Source: Microcaldota archaeon
GTDB lineage: Archaea > Micrarchaeota > Micrarchaeia > Norongarragalinales > UBA97
NCBI GenBank assembly: GCA_016217775.1
Contig: JACRGG010000101.1
Coordinates: 1-20,092, forward strand
Reading direction: 5' to 3'
Length of the DNA: 20,092 nucleotides
The translations under genes and the position numbers were made by a program. Below, in pieces: positions 1 to 7,058 of this stretch. Below the pieces are notes generated by a model. That model did not search any database. It saw only the letters and a list, made by a program, of their open reading frames with translations, and was not told where the DNA came from. Positions within the stretch are counted from its first letter, which is position 1. Every line of letters begins with the position of its first letter.

Positions 1-1
1 G

Positions 2-25
2 CGCAGGGCAAAAAAAAGCCCTGCG
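2..25. other. perfect hairpin with A8 loop
   Basis: An 8-bp perfect inverted repeat (CGCAGGGC / GCCCTGCG) encloses eight A residues. On the minus strand the loop is T8. It could be a terminator or processed RNA end of something left of the window, but no gene can be assigned. The rest of 26-150 holds a 5-bp inverted repeat (65-69 / 76-80) and AT-rich promoter-like sequence at 104-139; I see no gene there. Confidence 0.35.
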
Positions 26-151
26 AAGCCCACTAACTTCTCAACTCAAAGTGGCACCATATGTCCTGTCATGCAACAGGTAGGTTTGTTTTGCTTGTTC
101 AAAATAGTTTTTAACTAGGTTCGGCGTATTATTTTTTCGTTCTGGAGTGCG

Positions 152-352
152 GTGGTTTGTTTGGCGAGCATGGAATTCGAGTTTTTCGTGAAAACAGACT
201 TAACCCAGTACAAGGGCTTGTACATTGCTATTGTAAAAGACAATGTGGTTGCCAGCGGCGAAAACGCGAAAGCAGTTTGGGAAAAAGCCAAGAAGCTCGG
301 AGCCACTCCGACCATAGCGAAAATCCCGCGCGAAGAGGCGCTTGTCTACTAG
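152..352 (+). CDS. DUF5678-like small protein
   Basis: A 60-66 residue protein. The stretch Y-K-G-L-Y-I-A-I-V-K-D-N-V-V-A-S-G, followed by an amphipathic helix (A-K-A-V-W-E-K-A-K-K) and a T-I-A-K-I-P end, matches the single-domain DUF5678 family of small archaeal and bacterial proteins of unknown function. The GTG at 152 lies where transcription would begin from the AT-rich element around 124-135; the ATG at 170 is an in-frame alternative giving 60 residues, and the family domain is complete either way. Its TAG stop (350-352) overlaps, on the other strand, the TAG of a displaced copy of the thrS 3' end (349-351) through the shared palindrome CTAG. This suggests the gene was once the direct convergent neighbour of thrS. 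No function is claimed. Confidence 0.7.
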   Translation: MVCLASMEFEFFVKTDLTQYKGLYIAIVKDNVVASGENAKAVWEKAKKLGATPTIAKIPREEALVY

Positions 353-398
353 TTCAACACGGGCCTTTTAGTCAAGTGCGTTGGGAGCGCGAGTTTTT
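351..398. repeat. displaced copy of the thrS 3' end (left flank of vapBC)
   Basis: 48 bp, 46 identical to 1053-1100. Read on the minus strand it encodes K-L-A-L-P-T-H-L-T-K-R-P-V-L-N and then TAG (349-351), the same peptide that ends the intact thrS. The two mismatches (357 and 361) are both synonymous (CTG/TTG Leu, CCG/CCC Pro). Similarity stops abruptly at 399. The pattern is that of an attachment-type or recombination duplication flanking an inserted cassette. Confidence 0.9.
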
Positions 399-429
399 AG
401 TTGCTGTTTTGAGCATTATGAGCAAAGGA

Positions 430-439
430 TTTATATATA
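430..439 (+). promoter_or_regulatory. TATA box and direct repeats of the vapBC promoter
   Basis: TTTATATATA lies about 25-30 bp upstream of the GTG at 464, so transcription should start at or just before it. Immediately downstream are two TAGTGTA repeats (441-447, 451-457), ten bp apart, and an 8-bp palindrome ACTATAGT (447-454). These sit between the TATA box and the start, where a VapB antitoxin would bind for autoregulation. The promoter reading is an inference from position and sequence. Confidence 0.6.
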
Positions 440-463
440 GTAGTGTACTATAGTGTAGTGTTG

Positions 464-664
464 GTGTTTTGTTTGGCTAATGTGTTTTTGAGTACTGATG
501 CTTACGCGAGGCTTAAGGCCGCAAAAAAAGAGGGCGAGAGCTTCAGCGACGTCATCATAACTTTTATCCCGCAGGAAATCAACTGGGGAGAATTTTTGGG
601 CTCTTGCAAAGGCATTGGCGCCAAGAAGCTTTACGCGCAAATAAAGAAAGAACGTGAGCGGTAA
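464..664 (+). CDS. vapB: VapB-family antitoxin
   Basis: Antitoxin of a type II toxin-antitoxin pair. The sequence L-S-T-D-A-Y-A-R-L-K-A-A-K-K-E-G-E-S-F-S-D-V-I matches the DUF217/VapB ribbon-helix-helix-like N-terminus of archaeal VapB antitoxins. The C-terminal part (W-G-E-F-L-G-S-C-K-G-I) is the expected toxin-binding tail. GTG at 464 fits the TATA box and leaves the first beta strand (N-V-F-L-S) intact; GTG at 482 is an in-frame alternative. The stop overlaps the vapC start by one base (TAATG), indicating translational coupling. The protein is expected to neutralise VapC and repress its own promoter. The gene lies within a 702-bp cassette bounded by the duplicated thrS 3' end. Confidence 0.85.
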   Translation: MFCLANVFLSTDAYARLKAAKKEGESFSDVIITFIPQEINWGEFLGSCKGIGAKKLYAQIKKERER

Positions 665-1041
665 TGGACAGGTTTTTAGCGGATTCAAGCATAATCCTGG
701 ATATTCTTGAAGGAAATTCCAGCGGGCAAAAAGCAGTTGAGCTGCTTAAAACAGGGGAAGCGTGCACTAGCATAATTTGCTTTTGTGAAGTTTTGAACAA
801 AACAAATTCAGTAAAGCGGGAGAAAGCAAGAGTTTTTTTATCAAAACTTTTTTTGTTTGCTCTCAGCGTTGCTGATGGTGAAACTGCTGTGGAAATGCAG
901 GACTCGTGCAGGGCAACAGGCGGTTTTGTTCCAACAATTGACTGTCTTATTGCTGCAACAGCGTTAAACAATGGGGCGATACTTCTCTCTTCAGACAATG
1001 ATTTTGAGCGAATTCAACAAGTAAAAAAGAAAATACTCTGA
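664..1041 (+). CDS. vapC: VapC-family PIN-domain ribonuclease toxin
   Basis: A 125-residue PIN-domain protein with the full acidic active site of the family: D7 (A-D-S-S), E42 (F-C-E-V-L-N), D93 (T-I-D-C-L-I-A-A) and D111/D113 (L-S-S-D-N-D-F). VapC toxins are Mg2+-dependent endoribonucleases that cut tRNA or rRNA in the cytoplasm and are held inactive by VapB; the target here cannot be predicted. The start ATG overlaps the vapB stop. The gene ends 10 bp before the thrS stop on the opposite strand, so the two genes are convergent. All catalytic residues are present, so it appears functional. Confidence 0.92.
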   Translation: MDRFLADSSIILDILEGNSSGQKAVELLKTGEACTSIICFCEVLNKTNSVKREKARVFLSKLFLFALSVADGETAVEMQDSCRATGGFVPTIDCLIAATALNNGAILLSSDNDFERIQQVKKKIL

Positions 1042-1050
1042 TTTGCTTAC

Positions 1051-3018
1051 TCAGTTCAGCACCGGCCTTTTAGTCAAGTGCGTTGGGAGCGCGAGTTTTT
1101 CTCTTGGGTTGTCACCAATCTCGTCGTTGATTTTCTTAATTAGCGTCCCTAGTTCAATCTCGTGCTGTTTTCCGCTCTCGCGTTCTCTCACCGCGAGTTT
1201 TCCTTCCTTGACTTCCCTCGGCCCGATTACGACGATGTGCGGCACCCACTCCAGCTCGGCGTTGCGGATTTTCTTCCCCATTGACTCGACTCGGTCGTCA
1301 AAATCAGCGCGGATTCCAGCCGAAAGCAACTCCTTGAGCGTCTTCTCGCAGTCCTTGTTTTGCCCGTCCGATAATGGAATTAACCTCACTTGAGTGGGCG
1401 AGAGCCAAGTTGGAAAAGACGGCGTTTTCCCCGCGATTATCTTCCCGGCCTCGCGCTCGAGCAATGCGTACAGCACTCTATCCACCGCGCCCGGAATAGA
1501 CGCGTGCAAAACCACTGGGCGCTGTTTCTTGCCCGCCTCGTCAACGTAGCTCATATCGAAAGTCTCGCAGTTCTCGACGTCGATTTGCACCGTAGACAAC
1601 CCGCTTGCTTTCTCGGCGTTATCCACGAAATTCATTTCAAACTTCGTGATGAAGTAAGCGTAGCGAGTATTGAACAACTCGATTAGCATCGGCTTGCCGA
1701 CTTTTTTGACCATACGCAAGTAGAACTCCTTGTTTTCCTCAAAAAAGTCCTCTTGCGCCCTAAACGCGGTCTCGAATTCTATTCCCAATTCCTTGTTCCA
1801 CTTCACGCACAAGTTGTACTGGCTCTCGAACTCGTCCTTAGCCCCGCTTAAGTCCGCGCACACCGTGTGCATATCCGGCATCGTAAACGCGCGCAAGCGC
1901 TTTAATCCAGCCAATTCCCCCGATTGCTCTCGGCGAAACGAGTAGTGAGTCAGCTCGTAAACTTTGAGGGGCAGTTGCTTGTAGCTAATCTGCGCGTCGT
2001 GGACCGCCAGGAACTGCCCGAAGCACGCGGAGAAGCGCAGGAACAATTTCTTCTCGTCGCTCTCCACCGTGTATTGACGCGCGGGAAAGCGGTGCAAGTA
2101 CTTTTTCAAAGCCGGGTGGGCGTAGTCGTACATTATCGGCGTTTCAACCTGTAAAGCCCCGTAGTCGACCATCCAATCAGAGACTTTCTTCTCAAGTGTT
2201 TTCTTAATCACCAAGCCTTTCGGCAGCCAGCGGAATTGCCCGGAGTCGCTTGCCGGCTCGTAGGAAACGAGCTTGTGCTCGCGCATTAACTTAATGTGAG
2301 GCGGCTCTTTCGCGTACGCGCGGACTTTTTTAATCTCGTAATCCGCGAATTTCTTCAACCCCGGGTGTTTTGAGTAATCAAACTCGCTTGGGTCAATTAA
2401 TTCCCCTTGCGGGGTTAAAATCTTGAAGTACGTCTTGAGCGTGCTCTCGGCCTTTAAGGATTGGCTCTCCTCGTCTTTCTTTCCCGCCTCGATTACGACT
2501 TGCTTTTCTTCAACAAAACTCGCCTTCCCACTCCCCGCCGCTTCAATCTTCCCGTCTTTGCCAACGCTCGCGACGGACAACTTGCCTTCATTACCCGCGC
2601 CAGCGCCTATTGTCTTGCTTAACTCGCTTAAGGGATGGCCCAAGACGTTGATTGAAAACTGCTTGTACCAACCAAAAGGGCTCTTCTCGGCGGGTTTACA
2701 GAATTTTTTGACTTGCTGGTGAAAATAATCCAGCAACTCCACCGCGTCAGAGGGCGGCGCCAAGTCATTGGACAAGTGAGCGTACGGATAGACTAATAAG
2801 TTGTCTGCTTTTACTTCCCGAAAATTCTTTTCAACCACTGCCGCGGCCTGCTCGACAGTCTGCCTCGAATCGTTTTTCTCAACCGTGGTGAACACCACTA
2901 GCACGTTGGAGTACTTGCGCTCGGTTTTCTCCTCGGGCTTCAAGTCCGCCACCGATTTTAACGCCTTAGTCCTGGGCTTGTAGCTCGCGGTTTCGCAGTG
3001 CAGTTCCAGCAACCTCAT
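1051..3018 (-). CDS. thrS: threonyl-tRNA synthetase, archaeal type
   Basis: Class II synthetase that charges tRNA-Thr (655 residues). Residues 1-135 are the archaea-specific N-terminal editing domain, related to D-aminoacyl-tRNA deacylase, which removes mischarged serine. A Gly/Lys/Glu-rich linker (about 137-197) joins it to the catalytic core: motif 2 at 361-378 (F-R-R-E-Q-S-G-E-L), motif 3 at 509-520 (P-G-A-V-D-R-V-L), and expected zinc ligands C332, H384 and H505. The anticodon-binding domain starts near 537 (P-T-W-L-S-P-T-Q-V). ATG at 3018 has GAAGG just upstream. The linker is long and of low complexity, otherwise the length is normal. The last 15 codons are duplicated at 351-398, beyond the vapBC pair. 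Confidence 0.97.
   Translation of the reverse strand: MRLLELHCETASYKPRTKALKSVADLKPEEKTERKYSNVLVVFTTVEKNDSRQTVEQAAAVVEKNFREVKADNLLVYPYAHLSNDLAPPSDAVELLDYFHQQVKKFCKPAEKSPFGWYKQFSINVLGHPLSELSKTIGAGAGNEGKLSVASVGKDGKIEAAGSGKASFVEEKQVVIEAGKKDEESQSLKAESTLKTYFKILTPQGELIDPSEFDYSKHPGLKKFADYEIKKVRAYAKEPPHIKLMREHKLVSYEPASDSGQFRWLPKGLVIKKTLEKKVSDWMVDYGALQVETPIMYDYAHPALKKYLHRFPARQYTVESDEKKLFLRFSACFGQFLAVHDAQISYKQLPLKVYELTHYSFRREQSGELAGLKRLRAFTMPDMHTVCADLSGAKDEFESQYNLCVKWNKELGIEFETAFRAQEDFFEENKEFYLRMVKKVGKPMLIELFNTRYAYFITKFEMNFVDNAEKASGLSTVQIDVENCETFDMSYVDEAGKKQRPVVLHASIPGAVDRVLYALLEREAGKIIAGKTPSFPTWLSPTQVRLIPLSDGQNKDCEKTLKELLSAGIRADFDDRVESMGKKIRNAELEWVPHIVVIGPREVKEGKLAVRERESGKQHEIELGTLIKKINDEIGDNPREKLALPTHLTKRPVLN
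1053..1100. repeat. thrS 3' end, right copy of the direct repeat
   Basis: This copy is joined to the intact thrS gene and supplies its last 15 codons. It repeats 351-398 at a period of 702 bp. A run of 37 bp (1064-1100 against 362-398) is identical. If the cassette integrated by recombination in this stretch, this copy was brought in by the cassette and 351-398 is the original end. Confidence 0.9.
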
Positions 3019-3108
3019 TTTCCTTCACGTTCTATTATTCTTTAGTCCCCCTTGGGGTTAAAAAACGTGTTTAAAAAAATAGTTTTCCAAAATCCCCGGG
3101 GAGATTCC

Positions 3109-3597
3109 TTATTGCTTGGGGCTAGTGGTCGGCGCGAAGGTAGTAGTGACCGCGGTTTGCTCTAGCGCGCTTAACTTGGGCATTTTAGCCACTCGCCTCG
3201 TCTTAATCGTAATCGGCTTTTCGCGCGCGTAAGTCTGCTTAAACAGCATTCCCCGCTCCACGAACTGCTTCTCGAGTTTTCCGACTCCGAAAGCCTTTCG
3301 GGCAATTTCAATGACTTTGTCGACGTCAAACGCCTTGCACGAGTAGACGTCCATAGTGAAGTACTTCTTGTTGGGGTAAGTGTGAATCGAAATGTGGGAC
3401 TCGGCGATTATCACAAAGCCCGTAATTCCCTGCTCTATCTTCTCGCAGTCCTTGTAATGAAACACGTACGGCCTTGTGAGCTTGTGCATCCCCACTTCCG
3501 AGGGCAGCTTGTCCAAGAATTCGTATACTTTATCCATTGAACTCAATGGGGTTTCATCGCACTCGTAACAATCGAGCATCAAGTGGGGTCCGTGCAT
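3109..3597 (-). CDS. speD: S-adenosylmethionine decarboxylase proenzyme
   Basis: Pyruvoyl-dependent AdoMet decarboxylase giving the aminopropyl donor for polyamines (162 residues). Self-cleavage is expected at E66-S67 in A-E-S-H-I-S-I-H-T-Y-P, which turns S67 into the pyruvoyl group. H72 and C87 (M-D-V-Y-S-C) are the usual processing and catalytic residues. Archaeal homologues can act instead as arginine decarboxylases, and the sequence alone does not settle this. The C-terminal 35 or so residues (Arg/Lys then Thr/Pro-rich) go beyond the compact family core and look disordered. A TATA-like stretch on the minus strand (3618-3630) places the transcript start almost at the ATG. The gene lies 90 bp upstream of thrS in the same orientation and may be co-transcribed with it, although a palindrome (TCCCCGGGGA, 3093-3102) lies between. 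Confidence 0.95.
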   Translation of the reverse strand: MHGPHLMLDCYECDETPLSSMDKVYEFLDKLPSEVGMHKLTRPYVFHYKDCEKIEQGITGFVIIAESHISIHTYPNKKYFTMDVYSCKAFDVDKVIEIARKAFGVGKLEKQFVERGMLFKQTYAREKPITIKTRRVAKMPKLSALEQTAVTTTFAPTTSPKQ

Positions 3598-3766
3598 TTC
3601 GCTTCCTGTTTCTCCATCAAAAAATATATTTTCTTCAAAACCCGGATTTTTTTCCGGGAAAAAAACTTTTATAAAAAAAATATGGTGAACTTGCTTTTAA
3701 ACATATTGTTTGAACTTTCTCAAAAAAATCCGCGCGAATCCGCGCATATAAACGAATATAATCAGT

Positions 3767-3781
3767 GCACGTGACACGTGC
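3767..3781. promoter_or_regulatory. 15-bp perfect inverted repeat, candidate operator
   Basis: GCACGTG-A-CACGTGC is a perfect 7+1+7 palindrome embedded in an AT-rich stretch with TATA-like sequences on its left (3744-3752, CATATAAAC). It could be a transcription-factor site serving the divergent speD and protease-toxin transcripts. No family is assigned. Confidence 0.45.
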
Positions 3782-3903
3782 AAAACCCGCGCGTTTTTCT
3801 GCCTTCAAAACCATTTTTTCTCCCAACTCTTTTTCTTGGAAAACCAACTAATCGAATCTTTTTTCATATATTTTCATATGATTTTGGCAAAAGTTCTACC
3901 CAA

Positions 3904-3913
3904 CATATAAATA
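3904..3913 (+). promoter_or_regulatory. TATA box of the protease-toxin operon
   Basis: CATATAAATA lies about 40 bp upstream of the GTG at 3950. This predicts a short leader starting near 3933, with purine-rich GAGAAGGAG at 3923-3931 and GGGAG at 3944-3948. It is the only clear promoter seen before 13622, so the five genes that follow are probably one transcript. Confidence 0.55.
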
Positions 3914-3949
3914 GTCTAATTTTGAGAAGGAGTTATTGGTTTTGGGAGC

Positions 3950-6900
3950 GTGTTGGTTTTAAGAAAGGGAACATTGGTTTTTTGCGTCATTGCGCTGCTA
4001 CTTTTCGGCATTCTCTTTTTTTCTTCCCAAAACTCGTTTACCGGTTTTTTTGCAGCCAATTCTGCTGGCGCGCTTTCGCAAAACTCGTCAACTCAAACCG
4101 CGTTTTTAACCACGTTTCCATCGCCCGCGTTTTCGCCCAAAAATCTGCTTGAGGGGAAAAAAACTTCCTTAAATACTTCCGTCAATTCTTCTTCCGCTCC
4201 GACTCCGACGCCTCCTGTTTCTCCATCAACCCCGCCTGGCACTGGGTTTACGGGGTTTGTCGGCGGAGGCAACTCCGGCGGTTCTCCAAACCCGTATTCT
4301 CCCGCTTCAACCCCGACTCCATTGCCGGAAACACTGGCTTTAGGCGAAAAAACGGGTTTGAACTTTAGTGAAAAAATCCATCCATCACTGCGCGCTCTAG
4401 CGTTGGAAAACCCGGGTAAAACAGAGCTTGTCTTGGTGCGCGCGACTAGTTTCGAGGAGTTGGAAAAAGTTTCCAAAACGCTTGTTGAAAACAATGCGAG
4501 TGTGGCCGGCGAGTTTAGCGTCGGCGCGTTTGTCGCAGCCAGCGTAAAGCTTTCCAAGCTTGAGAAAATCGCGGAGGACGCTCTTGTGGAAAGCATTTTG
4601 CCCAACGAGCAAGTCGCAGTGTTTTGGCAGGACGAGATTGAGCAAATAAGCGCTCCTGCGGCTTGGGAATCAAATTACTCCGGGAAAAACGTGCGCGTTG
4701 CCGTGTTGGATTCTGGGGTTGACTCAACCCATCAAGTGCTGTCGGGTAAAGCGGTTTTAGAAAAGTCGTTTGTCTCCAACTCTTCCGTCGATGTCTTGGG
4801 CCACGGGACTTTCGTTTCCGCGCTGATTTTGGGCAACCGCGTTTTGGAAAATGATTTTAGCTCAGTCGCGCCGGGAGCGCAGCTGCTTAACGTAAAGGTC
4901 TTAAACGATTCGGGCTTTGGCTCGTCGTTAAGCGTTGTGCAGGGGATTAACTACGCTGTTGAAAACGGCGCGCGGATAATCTCGATAAGTTTTGGCGCGC
5001 TTTCATCCGATCAATCTTCCGCGATTAACCTTGCGGTTGCAGACGCGGTCCGCCAGGGCGTAATCGTAGTCACGGCGGCCGGCAACTGCGGTTTGGACTG
5101 CGGGAATTTTTCGGGAGTGACTTCACCCGGCAACTCGCTGTACGCTATTGCGGTTGGCTCGGTTGACTCGAATAACCTGCCTGCAAGCTTTTCTTCGAAT
5201 GGGCTTGTTGGAGATGAAATAAAGCCTGATGTCGTCGCGCCCGGGGTTGGAGTTCTTTCCGCCTTGCCGGGGAATTCCTATGGGGCAAAAAGCGGGACGA
5301 GTGTTTCAACCGCGCTTGTTTCCGGGGCTATAGCGTTGTTGCTTGAAAAAAATTCTTCGTTAACGCTATTTGAAGTTAAACGTCTTGTAGAAGATTCTGC
5401 AACTGATTTTGGAATTCCCGGCAAAGACTTGCAGTATGGGTCTGGATTTCTTGATGTTGGAAAGCTTTTGAGCACCGAATTTAATTCTTCCCTTCCTTCT
5501 TTGGTTTCGGTGTTTGTTCCATCGCGCGTTTTGAACGGTTCTCAAGCCGACTTCATAGTGGAAGCGCGTAATGCGTCGAGCGTTCTAGCGCGGGTTAATC
5601 CCGCAAATTCTTCCGACTCCCGCAATTACTCTTTTTCTTTTGACGGCGCGAGTTGGCGCTTGCCGTTTAATGACACTAACGCCACTGGGTTTTACTCGGC
5701 TAAAATTTTTGCCGTAAATGATTTCGGTTCGGCGAGCGTTTCAACCGGGTTTAATTCCGTTGATTCCATGCTGGCTTTTTCAAACGAGTCTGTTCAGGCG
5801 GTAATCTCGCCGAACTCCTGTTCTTCCGCCCAATACGTTGCCTTAAGCGGAAGCAGTGCAACTATTTCAGTGAATAGCGTTTGGAACGAGTACTGGTCTT
5901 ACTCTTATTTCTTCAATGCCGGGACGTATTCTTTTAAGGCGAGCATTTCGCGCGGTAACGTCAACTTCTACGTCCACTCAAACTGCGGTTCTTCTCCAGT
6001 TGTTTCAACCAACGGGAGTGGGGCTACAAAGTACTTCACTCTAAACGTGCCTTCTCCTGGCTACTATTATTTTCACTTAGTAGCCGATTCTTGGAGCTGC
6101 ATTAGCGGCTGTACTGTTGTCCTCTCAAACACTGGCTTCACTCCTCCAGCTCAGGTTTGCACTAGCCATTCCAGTTATTCTTGCTCCAGCAGCAATGTTT
6201 ACTGGTATAACTCGTGCGGAACGCGCCAGGGATTAAAAGAGGCTTGCAGCGGCACAACCTCGCTTTCTTTTGGTGCTCTCTCTTGCTCTTCTGACCGCAG
6301 ACGGGTTACGAGAGACAAGGATGTTACTGAAAAAACCGGTTGTTCAGGCGCTTCATGTACGACTAGCTCGTATCGTATTACTGAAACGATTTCCACTTGC
6401 AGCGCTATCCAAGAGTGCCAAAGCGGTGCGTGCGTGAACGTGAACTTGTGCTCGTCTGGCTACAAGTGCAATGCGAATGGTTGGGGGCAGGACTGGCTTG
6501 GTTTCCAAAGCAATCAATGCGGCTGGAATCAAGTTACTAACTGCAATAGCGGCGATTCGACTGGCAGCAGGTTTTGCTCAAACAACGCGTTTTACCAGCC
6601 GGGAGTAAACAGCTACTGCGCAAACGGATACCCTAGCTGCCAGTCTAATTCCTATACTAACCTAGTTGAGAACTGTAACAACCTCGACCGGTACGACGCG
6701 CAGTATTACTGCAAGAACAACGACGTGTACCGCGATTGGATTGACGGCGGCTGTTCGGCAGGCTCCACTTCCTGCTCGACTTCACTAACGCCAACTTTCG
6801 TTACGGACTGCGGGGACACTACTTACGACTCTACTTCCAACCCGTACTGTTCAGGCAACCAGTTGGTGAAAAACGTTGTTGCGCACAACCGCGGGTGCAA

Positions 6901-7042
6901 TTCTGGCTCGTGCACTGCTTCTGATTCAAGTACCGTTCAAGTTGTCGAAAACTGCCAGTATGGTTGTTCAAGCAACGCGTGCGTAGTTCCCAAGCCGGAC
7001 TTGGCAGTAAGTGGTAGCGACATCCTATACGAAAAAACGTGA
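3950..7042 (+). CDS. secreted subtilisin-like serine protease (S8) with Cys-rich C-terminus
   Basis: 1030 residues. An N-terminal hydrophobic segment (about 8-28) directs export. A Pro/Ser/Thr/Gly-rich spacer (60-130) is followed by an I9-like propeptide (about 145-225) and an S8 catalytic domain (240-490) with all catalytic residues: D254 (A-V-L-D-S-G), H285 (G-H-G-T-F), oxyanion N379 (A-A-G-N-C-G) and S451 (S-G-T-S-V-S-T-A). The usual Pro after G-T-S-x-A is absent. After it come a beta-rich PPC-like region (600-735) and a Cys-rich region (735-1010) with many paired cysteines. The protein stops at P-K-P-D-L-A-V-S-G-S-D-I, which looks like the first strand of a CARDB domain cut short. It is the first gene of the operon, 16 bp before the toxin, and may mature or release that protein at the cell surface. 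The first in-frame start is GTG. Confidence 0.9.
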   Translation: MLVLRKGTLVFCVIALLLFGILFFSSQNSFTGFFAANSAGALSQNSSTQTAFLTTFPSPAFSPKNLLEGKKTSLNTSVNSSSAPTPTPPVSPSTPPGTGFTGFVGGGNSGGSPNPYSPASTPTPLPETLALGEKTGLNFSEKIHPSLRALALENPGKTELVLVRATSFEELEKVSKTLVENNASVAGEFSVGAFVAASVKLSKLEKIAEDALVESILPNEQVAVFWQDEIEQISAPAAWESNYSGKNVRVAVLDSGVDSTHQVLSGKAVLEKSFVSNSSVDVLGHGTFVSALILGNRVLENDFSSVAPGAQLLNVKVLNDSGFGSSLSVVQGINYAVENGARIISISFGALSSDQSSAINLAVADAVRQGVIVVTAAGNCGLDCGNFSGVTSPGNSLYAIAVGSVDSNNLPASFSSNGLVGDEIKPDVVAPGVGVLSALPGNSYGAKSGTSVSTALVSGAIALLLEKNSSLTLFEVKRLVEDSATDFGIPGKDLQYGSGFLDVGKLLSTEFNSSLPSLVSVFVPSRVLNGSQADFIVEARNASSVLARVNPANSSDSRNYSFSFDGASWRLPFNDTNATGFYSAKIFAVNDFGSASVSTGFNSVDSMLAFSNESVQAVISPNSCSSAQYVALSGSSATISVNSVWNEYWSYSYFFNAGTYSFKASISRGNVNFYVHSNCGSSPVVSTNGSGATKYFTLNVPSPGYYYFHLVADSWSCISGCTVVLSNTGFTPPAQVCTSHSSYSCSSSNVYWYNSCGTRQGLKEACSGTTSLSFGALSCSSDRRRVTRDKDVTEKTGCSGASCTTSSYRITETISTCSAIQECQSGACVNVNLCSSGYKCNANGWGQDWLGFQSNQCGWNQVTNCNSGDSTGSRFCSNNAFYQPGVNSYCANGYPSCQSNSYTNLVENCNNLDRYDAQYYCKNNDVYRDWIDGGCSAGSTSCSTSLTPTFVTDCGDTTYDSTSNPYCSGNQLVKNVVAHNRGCNSGSCTASDSSTVQVVENCQYGCSSNACVVPKPDLAVSGSDILYEKT

Positions 7043-7058
7043 TTTTGGGTGAAGAAAA

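Larger units (their letters stand above)
3598..3949. other. 352-bp divergent intergenic region with palindromes and possible small transcript
   Basis: Between speD and the protease operon. It contains a 6-bp-arm hairpin CCCGGA/TCCGGG (3641-3658) with T/A runs on both sides, a tandem AATCCGCGC repeat (3728-3745), a perfect 7-bp inverted repeat GCACGTG-A-CACGTGC (3767-3781), a minus-strand TATA-like element (3861-3870) and a plus-strand TATA box (3904-3913). No convincing gene is seen; a 70-codon minus-strand reading frame from TTG 3847 is noted in the findings. Confidence 0.5.

Noticed and set aside
579..998. 139-codon frame antisense to vapC
   Set aside because: It lies opposite a clear PIN-domain gene with intact catalytic residues and its translation has no recognisable pattern.
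3635..3847. 70-codon minus-strand frame from TTG 3847 upstream of speD
   Set aside because: A promoter-like element precedes it, but the protein is Lys/Phe-rich without pattern and covers palindromes. I kept it only as a possible transcript, not as a gene.
4093..4605. 170-codon frame antisense to the protease gene
   Set aside because: Opposite the Pro/Ser/Thr-rich spacer and propeptide; its composition is explained by reverse reading of biased codons.
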